DNA from: Maribellus comscasis
GTDB taxonomy: Bacteria; Bacteroidota; Bacteroidia; Bacteroidales; Prolixibacteraceae
DNA length: 64,000 bases
NCBI RefSeq assembly: GCF_009762775.1
Contig: NZ_CP046401.1
Span: 1,984,001-2,048,000 of the forward strand
Direction of reading: 5' to 3'
The position numbers were made by a program, and so were the translations under genes. A model generated the notes under the pieces. That model ran no database searches. It saw only the letters and a list, made by a program, of their open reading frames with translations, and was not told the DNA's origin. The stretch's first letter is position 1. The number at the start of each line of letters is the position of its first letter. This document shows positions 26,718 through 36,696 of the stretch, one piece after another.

Positions 26718-29336
26718 TTATTTCAAACCTGTTAGCTTTTTTATCTCGTTTAATTTATTTAAAGCTTCAATTGGTGTTAAGTTATTCACATCGAGATAGG
26801 CGATCTCATCACGGATTTGTTTCAATACCGGATCATCCAACTGAAAAAAGCTCAACTGCATTCCCTCGCGGTTTCCACCAATTTCTTCCAAAGGTTTTGA
26901 AAGATTTTCCGTCTCCTTCCCACCTTCGAGTTTTTTGAGTATCTGTTCGGCTCTTTTTATCACCGATTTTGGCATTCCGGCCATTCCTGCAACGTGAATC
27001 CCAAAACTATGGTTACTTCCTCCGCGAACCAGTTTCCGTAAAAAAATTACCTTATTTCCAACTTCTTTTATGGAAACATTAAAATTTTTCACACGTGGGA
27101 AAGCGCCCTCCATTTCGTTTAGCTCGTGATAATGAGTTGCAAATAAGGTTTTTGCTTTCGCCTTCGGATGCTCATGCAAATGTTCCACAATCGACCAGGC
27201 AATGGAAATCCCGTCGTAAGTAGATGTTCCGCGCCCCAGTTCATCAAAAAGAATCAAACTTCTGTCGGATACATTATTCAGAATACTGGCCGCTTCGTTC
27301 ATTTCCACCATAAACGTAGATTCGCCAAGTGATATATTATCAGACGCTCCCACCCTCGTAAAAATCTTATCAACAAAACCAATTTTGGCCGACTCTGCCG
27401 GAACAAAACTTCCCATTTGAGCCAATAAAACAATCAGAGCTGTTTGCCGCAGCAGTGCCGATTTACCTGCCATATTGGGTCCGGTAATAATAATAATCTG
27501 TTGGTCATCCTGATCCAAAAAAACATCATTTGAAATGTAGGATTCCCCGATGGGAAGCTGCTGTTCAATTACCGGGTGTCGCCCATTCTTAATGTCAATT
27601 GTATTTGAATCATTTACCTCAGGTCTGAAATATCCGTAGCTGGTTGAACAACCGGCAAATGACAACAAACAATCAATCCTCGCCAAAATATTCGAATTCA
27701 GCTGAATGGCAGAAATATAATCGGCCAAAGCAAAAACAATTTCGTTAAAAATCTGAGTTTCCAGCACCTGAATCTTCTCTTCAGCTCCCAATATTTTTGC
27801 TTCGTATTCTTTTAATTCTTCCGTAATGTAACGTTCTGCGCTTACCAAAGTCTGTTTGCGAATCCAGTCTTCCGGCACCTTATCTTTATGTGTATTCCGA
27901 ACTTCGATATAATATCCAAAAACATTGTTGTAACTTATTTTCAACGAAGGAATTCCATACGTTTCACTTTCCCGTTTCTGAATTTTTGCGAGATAATCTT
28001 TCCCGGAATAGGCAATATCGCGAAGTTCATCCAGTTCCTGTGAAACGCCTTCGGCAATTACTTTTCCTTTATTGATTGCAGTTGGCGGATCGGGTAAAAT
28101 TTCTTTGTGGATTTTTTCCCGGATACCGTCACAGGGATTTAATTGTTCGGCAAACCGTTGTAAGGTTGTATTGTCTGCATCGGCACACCATTCTTTTATT
28201 GGCAAAATAGCATTTAAAGCATTTTTTACCTGAACCATTTCACGTGGATTAATTCTGCCCACCGCTACTTTTGAAACCAAACGCTCAAGGTCGCCAATCT
28301 GACGCAGATGTTCCTCAAGGTTCTCGCGGATTTGAGGATTTTTCAGAAAAAACTCAACCACATTCAGGCGATCATTGATCGGCTCTACGTCTTTTAACGG
28401 AAGCGCCAACCAGCGTTTTAACAAACGTGAGCCCATGGGCGAAATGGTTTTATCAATCACCTGGATCAATGATTTCCCACTATCGTGCAATGGCGAAAAA
28501 AGTTCAAGATTCCGGATGGTAAACCGATCGAGCCAAACATAGTGTTCTTCCTCAATCCGGCTCAGGCTGGTGATATGTTTTAACCGGCTGTGTTGAGTAA
28601 TATCGAGATAATGCAAAATTGCTCCGGAAGCGATAACTGCCAACGACATGCCTTGCACACCATAACCTTTTAGTGAAGCAGTTTCAAAATGCCGAAGTAA
28701 ACGATCGTTGGCTGATTCATCGGTATAAACCCAATCGTCGAGATTAAAAGTATAAAACTTATTGCCAAAAATGTCAGAAAATTCTTTTCCTCTTCCACGT
28801 TGAAAAAGTACTTCTTTCGGCTGAAAAGAATTCAGCAATTTATCGATATATTCATAATTCCCCTGTGCAGTTAAAAACTCTCCGGTTGAAATATCAAGAA
28901 AAGCGACTCCAGCCAACTTTTTGTCAAAATGAACAGAGGCTAAAAAATTATTTTCACGGTTTTCAAGAATATTGTCATTAATAGAAACTCCGGGAGTTAC
29001 GAGTTCAGTAATCCCGCGCTTAACAATTTTCTTGGTCAACTTCGGGTCTTCAAGTTGTTCACAAATAGCAACCCGCTGCCCTGCACGTACCAATTTGGGT
29101 AAATAGGTGTCGAGTGCATGATGCGGAAAGCCGGCCAATTCAACATAACTTGCTGCCCCGTTTGCCCTGCGGGTAAGTGTAATCCCGACAATCTCTGCTG
29201 TTTTTATCGCATCCTCTCCGAATGTTTCATAAAAATCACCGACCCTGAACAGTAAAATGGCATCAGGATGTTTGTCTTTAATGGCATAGTACTGCTTCAT
29301 TAAAGGCGTCTCAACATATTTTTTTGAACCTGTCAA
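26718..29336 (-). CDS. mutS: DNA mismatch repair protein MutS
   Basis: Recognises base mismatches and short loops and recruits MutL. At 872 residues it is a normal bacterial MutS. The N-terminal mismatch-binding Phe-x-Glu motif is in [13 protein letters not shown] (about 31-43). The connector, lever and clamp domains follow, then the ABC-type ATPase with Walker [14 protein letters not shown], signature [11 protein letters not shown] and Walker [17 protein letters not shown]. The C-terminus has the HTH-like dimerisation region. A consensus -7 element lies upstream at 29359-29366. Confidence 0.98.
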   Translation of the reverse strand: MTGSKKYVETPLMKQYYAIKDKHPDAILLFRVGDFYETFGEDAIKTAEIVGITLTRRANGAASYVELAGFPHHALDTYLPKLVRAGQRVAICEQLEDPKLTKKIVKRGITELVTPGVSINDNILENRENNFLASVHFDKKLAGVAFLDISTGEFLTAQGNYEYIDKLLNSFQPKEVLFQRGRGKEFSDIFGNKFYTFNLDDWVYTDESANDRLLRHFETASLKGYGVQGMSLAVIASGAILHYLDITQHSRLKHITSLSRIEEEHYVWLDRFTIRNLELFSPLHDSGKSLIQVIDKTISPMGSRLLKRWLALPLKDVEPINDRLNVVEFFLKNPQIRENLEEHLRQIGDLERLVSKVAVGRINPREMVQVKNALNAILPIKEWCADADNTTLQRFAEQLNPCDGIREKIHKEILPDPPTAINKGKVIAEGVSQELDELRDIAYSGKDYLAKIQKRESETYGIPSLKISYNNVFGYYIEVRNTHKDKVPEDWIRKQTLVSAERYITEELKEYEAKILGAEEKIQVLETQIFNEIVFALADYISAIQLNSNILARIDCLLSFAGCSTSYGYFRPEVNDSNTIDIKNGRHPVIEQQLPIGESYISNDVFLDQDDQQIIIITGPNMAGKSALLRQTALIVLLAQMGSFVPAESAKIGFVDKIFTRVGASDNISLGESTFMVEMNEAASILNNVSDRSLILFDELGRGTSTYDGISIAWSIVEHLHEHPKAKAKTLFATHYHELNEMEGAFPRVKNFNVSIKEVGNKVIFLRKLVRGGSNHSFGIHVAGMAGMPKSVIKRAEQILKKLEGGKETENLSKPLEEIGGNREGMQLSFFQLDDPVLKQIRDEIAYLDVNNLTPIEALNKLNEIKKLTGLK

Positions 29337-29358
29337 ATCAGTTTTATCTTATGAAAAA

Positions 29359-29366
29359 CAAAGATA
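29359..29366 (-). promoter_or_regulatory. -7 promoter element of mutS (TATCTTTG)
   Basis: Exact TAnnTTTG match on the minus strand 22 bases before the mutS ATG. No TTTG at the ideal -33 distance. Confidence 0.5.
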
Positions 29367-29430
29367 CAAGTTTAGCTACAGGAAGGAAACTGCTCAGGAT
29401 TTTGTTCACAGATTTTTTTCAACAATCAGA

Positions 29431-30639
29431 TTAAGTTAACCGCCCAAAAGTTTTACCCCGCAAAATGAACAAAGTGTTCAAAACAGCCCGCACCAAAACA
29501 ATCAAAATTAAAAGGTAAAAGACTACATGAAATTCCTGGGGTGCCAGAGAACTTAAAAGCAAAAAAAGTAACAACCACACTGAAACGACAACAAAGTAAT
29601 ACCGTGTTACTGTCCTCCACTTTTTTACTTTCCAAATAAAAACAAAAACAAAATTTACCGGAATTGCCCACAAAAGATTATAATTGGGGTGCATAGCGGG
29701 ATGTTCCGAATACAAAACAAACCACAACATAACAACTCCCATAAAACCGTTAATCCCAAAAACCAGGTAATCTGTCAAATAGTTTATCTTCTTTTTTCGC
29801 CATTGCCGAACAGACACATAGATAACGAGCAGCAGCAAAATGCCAAAAACTACAAAGGGACTAACTATTTTCAAACTTTTAAATGTTGATTCAGGTGCCT
29901 GGTAAATTACATCGGTGGCTCCTACCAAAGTTTTTGTTTCGTTTCCGGTTGTTATTGTTGAATGGGCAAAATGGTCCATAAGATAATCGGGTAAAAACAT
30001 TTCTTCAAAAGCCGAAGCATCTTTATCGGAAGGAGCGACAACAATCAGATCGATTCCAAAATTTAACCACAACAATTTGGAGTGATATTCCTTTATTAAA
30101 TCCCTGAATGTTTTTTGATTTTCAGTCTTCTCCGGAAAATTAACTTTTCCATCAGACTGTTCCTGAATCACGTCGCGAACCCGGGTGGCGCAATTGTCAA
30201 AAAGAAAATTGTATCGATAGACCCTATTTTCCGGTTTGGCATTCCAAAGTAAAAAATCAAAAACTTTTTGTTTTTCATGTTGTGTGAGATTTAACACCTG
30301 TTCGTAAATGCTTCTTTTAGCGGCGATATAATCCTCAACAAAATCAGAAAACCCGTAAGCTCCAAGCAAGTAATCAGTTTGCCCGCTGGCAAAACGGTAA
30401 AGAAAGTTGGGAGAACTAAAATCAAAAATCCCGTAATTAAAAACCACATCATAATTGTACGACTCATCCTTTACACGAATAGCTGAATGCCCGTAAACGG
30501 AATAGGCTTCATCCCCGGGGCTGCAGGTTAAAACACTTATCTCGGACTGCCTGCTAAGTACAAATGCCCGGGTTTCTTTATTTTGAAGTAAAAAGGCCAG
30601 AATCAATAAAAGTGTCAGGTGCTGAATTCTCATCGACAT
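29431..30639 (-). CDS. DUF4105 (Lnb-type) membrane protein
   Basis: Protein of 402 residues with a signal sequence, a periplasmic N-terminal domain and about four C-terminal membrane helices (about 250-272, 283-305, 313-330, 342-395). The N-terminal domain matches DUF4105/PF13387, the thiol-hydrolase-like fold of the Lnb lipoprotein N-acyl-transfer enzyme. The expected catalytic residues are visible: His51 in VYGHSAIRV and Cys150 in FLFDNCATRVRD. It may modify lipoproteins or another acyl substrate in the envelope; Lnb activity itself is inference. An alternative start two codons later (MRIQ) is equally possible. Confidence 0.88.
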   Translation of the reverse strand: MSMRIQHLTLLLILAFLLQNKETRAFVLSRQSEISVLTCSPGDEAYSVYGHSAIRVKDESYNYDVVFNYGIFDFSSPNFLYRFASGQTDYLLGAYGFSDFVEDYIAAKRSIYEQVLNLTQHEKQKVFDFLLWNAKPENRVYRYNFLFDNCATRVRDVIQEQSDGKVNFPEKTENQKTFRDLIKEYHSKLLWLNFGIDLIVVAPSDKDASAFEEMFLPDYLMDHFAHSTITTGNETKTLVGATDVIYQAPESTFKSLKIVSPFVVFGILLLLVIYVSVRQWRKKKINYLTDYLVFGINGFMGVVMLWFVLYSEHPAMHPNYNLLWAIPVNFVFVFIWKVKKWRTVTRYYFVVVSVWLLLFLLLSSLAPQEFHVVFYLLILIVLVRAVLNTLFILRGKTFGRLT

Positions 30640-30778
30640 AAAATTTCCTTTGAATAAATTTCTTTTAAAGGAACAAAAAAAAGCAGAATCCGAATGGAAT
30701 TCCGCGCCTGAAACATTTGTTTTTTTACGTTTGTTTATTCACCTTTTTATCTTCCGACCGATAAAAACACAACAAAAA

Positions 30779-31201
30779 TTAGTGCCACGCACCTATAATT
30801 GCCCCCATCAGCACATAAATTACCAAATAATAACCAACATTAATAAGAAACAGTCCAAAAGGTTTTCGTTCATAAAGCACATCGTTTAACCGGCTGGTAC
30901 CAATCCAGAAAATCGCAATTATAAAACCGGCAAAAATACCAAATGACATGTTGGATTCAGCCCCAATAAATATAGCTATGGCAAAAGCCGCCAGAACTGT
31001 TGCCACATAATTGATAATCATAATCAGAGGCATTGACATTCCTCCTCCTTCTTTGAGTTGTTCTTCGGTAAAACCATTCAGTTTCATCCACTGTTTTCCA
31101 AAAAGCGGGCCGTACCACAACCAGCCAATAACAAATGCACTTAAAGCCGAAACCAAAACAGCTAAAAAATTAACGCCTGCAAAAATTTCTTCAAAATTCA
31201 T
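30779..31201 (-). CDS. DUF1761 membrane protein
   Basis: Small integral membrane protein of 140 residues with four predicted membrane helices (about 9-30, 57-80, 84-102, 117-137), matching DUF1761. The family signature IGWLWYGPLFGKQWMKLNG is present at about 25-43. Function is unknown. It is divergent from the RicT-like gene. Confidence 0.9.
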   Translation of the reverse strand: MNFEEIFAGVNFLAVLVSALSAFVIGWLWYGPLFGKQWMKLNGFTEEQLKEGGGMSMPLIMIINYVATVLAAFAIAIFIGAESNMSFGIFAGFIIAIFWIGTSRLNDVLYERKPFGLFLINVGYYLVIYVLMGAIIGAWH

Positions 31202-31297
31202 AAGTTAAAATTTTAATTTAGACTACATTAATTTACGATATTTAAATCTTTTTTCAATCTTTGCACTGGATTATTTAAAAAGAGGGGAAAGAAAACA

Positions 31298-32392
31298 ATG
31301 AGTTGCAATGGATGTTCACTTAATAATTCGGCCGGTTCTCAAACAACGGATGTTTTTGACTGGATTAACGATTTACCCGATACAACAGACCAATCAAACA
31401 TAGTTGAAGTAAAATTCAAATCAACCCGCAGAGAGTTTTTTGAAAACAACAGTCGTATTTCTCTAAAACGCGGCGACAAGGTTGTTGTTGCAACTTCTCC
31501 GGGGCACGATGTGGGAGAAGTTCAGTTAACAGGGTATTTGGCCGAAAAACAATTTACAAGAAAAATCAGAAATCCTGAAAGATATACTTTAAATACAATT
31601 TACCGCAAGGCTACCGAACTCGACCTGGACAAACTGATTAAAGCGAGGCTTCGTGAAAAGCCTACGATGATCCGTGCCCGTCAGATTGCTGCAGATTTAG
31701 GTCTTGAAATGAAAATCGGTGATGTTGAATTCAGGGGCGACAACAATAAAGCCATATTTTATTACATTGCTGAAGGACGTGTAGATTTCAGGGAATTGAT
31801 TAAAAAATATGCACAGGAGTTCCGCATTAAAATTGAGATGAAACAGATTGGTGCCCGGCAGGAAGCCGGACTGGTTGGGGGAATTGGCTCGTGCGGAAGA
31901 GAGTTGTGTTGCTCGAGTTGGAGAACTGATTTTAAAAGCATTTCTTCGGAGGCAGTTACCAAACAGGGCTTGTCCCCGTCAGCACAAAAAATGGCTGGTG
32001 CCTGCGGAAAATTAAAATGTTGCCTTTTATACGAACTCGACGCCTATATGGAAGCAAGAAACGATTTCCCAAAAGAATTACTCGATCTGGAGACTTCCAA
32101 GGGGCTCGCAAAACCCATAAAAACTGACTTTTTGAAAAAAGAAATCTGGTATTCTCTTGCAGAAGGCTTACCTGGTAACTCTTTCAAACTTTCAGTAAAA
32201 GAGGTAAAAAGTATTATTCAAAAGAACAAGAGAGGAATACAGCCGGAGGTTTCGGTATACTTAAACAGTGGAGAGAAAGATGTAAAAATGGAAGTCAGCC
32301 TAGATGACAGGCTTGACAGATTTGACAAAAAAAACAGGAACAGAAATAAAAAACGTAAAAATTACAGAAAAAAGAAAGTTCGTCAGCGTTAG
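31298..32392 (+). CDS. ricT: PSP1-domain protein, RicT-like
   Basis: Protein of 364 residues of the RicT/YaaT (PSP1 C-terminal domain) family. In Bacillus RicT belongs to a complex with Fe-S cofactors that affects RNA processing; Bacteroidota lack the full partner set, so the role here is open. Conserved cysteines are visible: GSCGRELCC (about 202-210) and CGKLKCC (about 239-245), plus MSCNGC at the very start. The C-terminal 25 residues are strongly basic (Lys/Arg/Asn rich) and probably bind RNA. It converges with the receiver gene. Confidence 0.92.
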   Translation: MSCNGCSLNNSAGSQTTDVFDWINDLPDTTDQSNIVEVKFKSTRREFFENNSRISLKRGDKVVVATSPGHDVGEVQLTGYLAEKQFTRKIRNPERYTLNTIYRKATELDLDKLIKARLREKPTMIRARQIAADLGLEMKIGDVEFRGDNNKAIFYYIAEGRVDFRELIKKYAQEFRIKIEMKQIGARQEAGLVGGIGSCGRELCCSSWRTDFKSISSEAVTKQGLSPSAQKMAGACGKLKCCLLYELDAYMEARNDFPKELLDLETSKGLAKPIKTDFLKKEIWYSLAEGLPGNSFKLSVKEVKSIIQKNKRGIQPEVSVYLNSGEKDVKMEVSLDDRLDRFDKKNRNRNKKRKNYRKKKVRQR

Positions 32393-32414
32393 GAACTAAA
32401 GATAAAATAATCAG

Positions 32415-32774
32415 TTATTTCTCAATTTGAGCAATTATCTTTTCTTTCAATGTTTTCAGGGAAATGGGCTTGGCCACATAGTCGTCGCAACCGGCCTCGA
32501 AAGCTTTTTCTTTGTCCCCCTTCATTGCATAAGCCGTCTGAATAATAATGGGGATATGAGGAAACTTGTGTTTTAATATTTTTGTGGCTTCGTATCCATT
32601 TAGCTCAGGCAGCTGAACATCCATTAAAATCAGATCTGCACCATTCTCTTCAATAAAAGAGATGCCATCTTTTGCATTATTAAAATTTTTGTGTGAAAAA
32701 CCAAGCATATCAATCGCAATATCGATATACTCAGCACTTGCAGGATTATCTTCTATTGATATAATTCTTTTCAT
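32415..32774 (-). CDS. single-domain response regulator (CheY-like receiver)
   Basis: Receiver domain of 119 residues with no output domain. Phosphoacceptor Asp52 in LILMDVQLPELNGYEA; acidic pair in ISIEDN; conserved Thr/Ala and Lys in IQTAYAMKGDK and DYVAKPIS. It starts 16 bases after the histidine kinase stop, so they are co-transcribed and the kinase is the expected phosphodonor. Lacking a DNA-binding domain, it must act through protein contact or as a phosphorelay intermediate. Confidence 0.95.
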   Translation of the reverse strand: MKRIISIEDNPASAEYIDIAIDMLGFSHKNFNNAKDGISFIEENGADLILMDVQLPELNGYEATKILKHKFPHIPIIIQTAYAMKGDKEKAFEAGCDDYVAKPISLKTLKEKIIAQIEK

Positions 32775-32790
32775 CTTAAAGGCATATTTT

Positions 32791-35742
32791 TTATTTTTTA
32801 AATTTTAAATAGAATATACTACTTCCCCCTTTCTTTGACTCAAACTCGACACCTCCGCCCAACTTTTCCATTATTGCATTACTAATAGTCAGACCAAGTC
32901 CCGAGCCTTCATATTTCCTTGAATCTCCTTCTTCTCCCTGCCTAAAGGCTTCAAAAATTATTTTCGATTTATTCTCTTCAATTCCAATCCCGGAGTCCTC
33001 AACAAACAAGGTCACAGTTTCATCATCAAAATTAAAATATCCAAATTTAATAAATCCTTTTTCGGTAAACTTAAATGCGTTCTCAATTATATTATTTAAG
33101 GCTTGTTTTACTCTTAATCTATCTGATTTTACAACAAAATTTTCAATTTTTAAAGATTTCAAACTGAATTCAATATCCGTCAATTTACTTTTATACGATT
33201 CTCTGTATGAATTATACAGTTCTTCAAGAACATCACCTAAATCAAATTCAGAAATTTCAAATTTTAGCTGATTGGATTGAAGCATAGACATATCGATAAT
33301 ATCTTCAATCACCTTTGTTAATCTCCGACCGGAGGCCTCTACAATTTCGCCATAATATTTCAATCTCCCGGCGTCGGCAGTCCCCGAACAAATAAGATTT
33401 GAAAATCCCAGTATTCCGTTTAAAGGAGTACGTATCTCGTGACTTAAATTGGTTAAGAAATTGCTCTTTAGCCGATTACTTTCCTCCGCCTTCTCTTTGG
33501 CTATCTTAAGGTCTTCTATAATCTGTTTCTTTTCGGTAATATCTTCCTTAATAGCTACAAAATGTATTATTTTTTCTTTATCGTCAAAAACCGGTGCAAT
33601 AACAGCGTTTTCCCAAAAATAAGTACCATCTTTTTTCTTATTATGAAATTCGCCATACCAGGTTTTCCCGGAACAAATAGAATTCCACAATTCTTTATAA
33701 TGGGAAGGTTCAGTAAAGCCCGATTTCAAGAATCCCGGATCTTTCCCAATAACTTCTTCTGATTTATAGCCTGTTGCGTTTGTGAAGCCGGGGTTTACAT
33801 ATTCTATTTCTCCGTTTGTTCCGGTAATCATAACTGACAAAGGTGTTTGATATATAATGTACTGGAACAAATCCAATTTCTTCTGATTTTCTTTTAATTC
33901 AGTAATATCGCGCCCTATACCAACCAGACCAATTATTTTGTCGTTATCATTTTTTAAAGGAAACTTAGATGTTAAAATAATCCGGTTTTTATCTCCCGAC
34001 GGAAGAAGCTCTTCCCTGTTTATGATGGTTTCTCCTTTCTCTATCACTCTCCGGTCATCTTCAGTATAAATATCCGCAATTTCTTTGGGATAAATATCAT
34101 AATCCGATTTCCCGATAATTTCACTGATATCGTCCACACCGCAGTGTATTGCATCTCCTTTGTTTGCAATCAACTTACGATACTGAGTGTCTTTCATATA
34201 AATTGCATCAGGAATATTGTCAATTACGGTGCGAAGAAGTTTATTTGTAGTGTTTAATTCCTCTTCCGCATTTTTGCTTTCGGTTATATCCTGAATCGTC
34301 CCCTGTATTATTTGTCCTTTACTTTTTTGATTGTCGGTTTTCTCCGGCTGACATATTATTTCTGCCCATTTCGTTTTATTTCCGGGTAATATTATCCTAA
34401 CCTGTAATTCTGACGCTTTATTATTTACCAAAGCCCGGGTTACGGCAGCGCCCAACTCTTTTATATCTTTTTCCGATAGGTACTTTGAAACTTCAATTGG
34501 CTTGATAACCCCTAAAGATGGCTCTCTTTCCAGGATCTCAAAAATTTGTTCAGACCATTGTATTTCTTCAGTTTTTCTGTTGTATTTCCAGTTTCCAATC
34601 TTGGCATATTTTTGAGCCATTCTTAAATCTTCCAAACTCTCTTTCAAATCAATTTCAGACTGTACCCTTTTTGAAATATCAGTAAAAGTAATAGCAAAAT
34701 AATTTTTCTTTGGTGAATAAGCTGATACCTCAAAATATTTACCGGTGAGTGAACCGTATTCCGAGAAATTATCTGGTTTACCGGTAAGTGCAACTCTACC
34801 GTATCTTTCTATCCAGAATTTTTCGGTATTTGGTAAAATATCCAAAACACGTCTGTTTAAAATTTCCTGACGTTTTAGTCCGATAATCTCTTCAAACTTG
34901 CTGTTAACATCCAGAAAAATATAGTCAATTGGTTTTCCGCTTTTATCTGTAATGATTTTGTGATAAGCAAAACCACTGTTCATATTTTTGAACAAATGTT
35001 TCAAATTATTTTCGCTTTCGCCCAGCGCTTTTTGTGCTTCCTCTGCTTCTGTAATGTCGTGTATTACACCAAAAACCATTCGTTTGTCTTCCCGGTATTC
35101 AGCAATCGAGTGAATCCGGCGTATTTTACTGTCAGTCGGGCGTTTTATCTCAAATTTTATATTGTAGGGTTTAGCTAAATTTATTAAATCTTTTAGCGCC
35201 TTATTCAACTCTTTTCTATATTTCTTTAATGGAAAGTTTTGCGCTTCTTCAAGTGAAAACTGATTGGATCGAGCTCCATAAATTTTAACAGCGCCATCAG
35301 AAGCAATCATTATTTTATCATCAACACTGAACTCCCAACTTCCAAAATCAGCCAGCCTTTCTGCTCTGTTTAAGCGTTTGGTGTTTATTTTTAGTTCTTT
35401 TTTTGTTAAAAACTCATCGGTTACGTTTTTTACGCTAACCACCAAATGCTTCTTGTCCAGAGGCGAAAATTCAGCACTGTAAAATTCTTTATTGTTACTG
35501 TTTCCCTTCTCAATAATACACCCCGACTTCCCGGTCTCAAGGGCTTTGTAGCAAACACAGGTTTCAGGCTTTTCGCAAGCATTATCGTTGAAACACAAAT
35601 ACTCACAACAAATGCTTTTATTTACCGCAACATTCGGATCGTTCGATTGTATTATCTTCTTCGAATCATAATTAATCACGTAATACGTTACAGGCAATGC
35701 TTTTAGTATTTCACCAGCACTTGTTTTATCTTTCATTATCAA
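32791..35742 (-). CDS. multi-PAS sensor histidine kinase with Cys-rich N-terminus
   Basis: Cytoplasmic-looking histidine kinase of 983 residues; no membrane helix is evident. Six PAS-type modules are suggested by repeated PAS/PAC ends (VKNVTDEF, VIHDITEAEE, TFTDISKRVQ, TIQDITESKN, GIGRDITELK, AIKEDITEKK). HisKA follows, with His768 in LTNLSHEIRTPLNG, then the HATPase with NNIIENAFKF, VEDSGIGIEE and GSGLGLTI. The first 75 residues contain seven cysteines (45, 46, 50, 56, 62, 64, 75), suggesting a metal, Fe-S or redox sensor. It ends 16 bases before the receiver gene. The start could also be two codons later. Confidence 0.93.
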   Translation of the reverse strand: MIMKDKTSAGEILKALPVTYYVINYDSKKIIQSNDPNVAVNKSICCEYLCFNDNACEKPETCVCYKALETGKSGCIIEKGNSNNKEFYSAEFSPLDKKHLVVSVKNVTDEFLTKKELKINTKRLNRAERLADFGSWEFSVDDKIMIASDGAVKIYGARSNQFSLEEAQNFPLKKYRKELNKALKDLINLAKPYNIKFEIKRPTDSKIRRIHSIAEYREDKRMVFGVIHDITEAEEAQKALGESENNLKHLFKNMNSGFAYHKIITDKSGKPIDYIFLDVNSKFEEIIGLKRQEILNRRVLDILPNTEKFWIERYGRVALTGKPDNFSEYGSLTGKYFEVSAYSPKKNYFAITFTDISKRVQSEIDLKESLEDLRMAQKYAKIGNWKYNRKTEEIQWSEQIFEILEREPSLGVIKPIEVSKYLSEKDIKELGAAVTRALVNNKASELQVRIILPGNKTKWAEIICQPEKTDNQKSKGQIIQGTIQDITESKNAEEELNTTNKLLRTVIDNIPDAIYMKDTQYRKLIANKGDAIHCGVDDISEIIGKSDYDIYPKEIADIYTEDDRRVIEKGETIINREELLPSGDKNRIILTSKFPLKNDNDKIIGLVGIGRDITELKENQKKLDLFQYIIYQTPLSVMITGTNGEIEYVNPGFTNATGYKSEEVIGKDPGFLKSGFTEPSHYKELWNSICSGKTWYGEFHNKKKDGTYFWENAVIAPVFDDKEKIIHFVAIKEDITEKKQIIEDLKIAKEKAEESNRLKSNFLTNLSHEIRTPLNGILGFSNLICSGTADAGRLKYYGEIVEASGRRLTKVIEDIIDMSMLQSNQLKFEISEFDLGDVLEELYNSYRESYKSKLTDIEFSLKSLKIENFVVKSDRLRVKQALNNIIENAFKFTEKGFIKFGYFNFDDETVTLFVEDSGIGIEENKSKIIFEAFRQGEEGDSRKYEGSGLGLTISNAIMEKLGGGVEFESKKGGSSIFYLKFKK

Positions 35743-36052
35743 CGATTAAAGTTATTTACAAGTGCACTCCCCAAACATGCTTAAAACATTATATTTCTAA
35801 ATATTTTCTTTTAAAACTGACAGATGCCTGCTACTGTGGCATTATCATTAGTTAGTGGTTTTATCATAACGTGTTTAAAAAGCGCTTGTATCAAAGGCTG
35901 AAAATAGTCTTTATTTACTTCTTTTACAAATAAGCTTTTAATCAAAATAAGTTGAAGATATTGACCATTTTATTATGCAATAATAGTAAACTATTGCACG
36001 ACTAAAGGTACTCACTTTTTCGGATGGATTGAACCGGGATTTGTGCAGAGTT
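35743..36052 (+). other. 310-bp intergenic region
   Basis: No gene is supported. The only structure seen is a 7-bp inverted repeat tgcaata (35976-35982) / tattgca (35992-35998). It has no strong T-run, so a terminator for the O-methyltransferase operon is uncertain. No TAnnTTTG element is seen for the histidine kinase gene. Confidence 0.4.
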
Positions 36053-36694
36053 TTATTTTTTGCGAACAATTGTCATACCATCACGCAGAGGTAGAATTAC
36101 CTGTTCAACTCTGTCATCATTTTTCAGCAAAGTATTAAACTGAATAATTCCTTTTGTTTGCCTGTCATCGGCAGCAGGTTGTTTTTCCAATACTTTTCCG
36201 TTCCACAAAGTATTGTCAGCAATGATATAACCTCCCGGTTTTACCTTGTTAAAAACCGATTGATAATATTCGACATATTCACGTTTGTCCGCATCCATAA
36301 AAACAAGGTCGAAGCTATCGTTCAGAGTTGGAATAATTTCCAACGCAACGCCTATCCTTTGTTCCACTTTGTTTTCGATACCGGCTTTGGCAAAATATTG
36401 TGCTGCAAACGCCTCCAGCTCATCGTCAATTTCAATAGTTATTAGTTTTCCTCCTTCACTTAGTCCTTTTGCCAGACAAATAGCCGAGTAACCGGTAAAT
36501 GTTCCCAGTTCCAGAATCCTATCGGGTTGTATCATTTTTGAAAGCATGGTTAAAACCTGCCCCTGTAAATGCCCCGAGATCATTCTTGCACCAAGCACTT
36601 TGAGATGCGTCTCCCGGTCAAGTTCTTTTAAAACTTCCTCTTCCGGTTCAATATGTGCCAAAATGTATTTGTCAATTTCCTTTAAACGATTCAT
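36053..36694 (-). CDS. SAM-dependent O-methyltransferase (PF01596 type)
   Basis: Transfers a methyl group from S-adenosylmethionine to a small hydroxylated molecule. It has 213 residues from the ATG at 36694; ten further residues are possible in frame but would overlap the upstream gene. SAM-binding motif I is ILELGTFTGYSAICLA; LVFMDADKREY and YIIADNTLWNGKV carry the metal-binding acidic residues of caffeoyl-CoA-type enzymes. It starts two bases after the M16 peptidase stop, so the two are translationally linked. The substrate is unknown. Confidence 0.93.
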   Translation of the reverse strand: MNRLKEIDKYILAHIEPEEEVLKELDRETHLKVLGARMISGHLQGQVLTMLSKMIQPDRILELGTFTGYSAICLAKGLSEGGKLITIEIDDELEAFAAQYFAKAGIENKVEQRIGVALEIIPTLNDSFDLVFMDADKREYVEYYQSVFNKVKPGGYIIADNTLWNGKVLEKQPAADDRQTKGIIQFNTLLKNDDRVEQVILPLRDGMTIVRKK

Positions 36695-36696
36695 AA

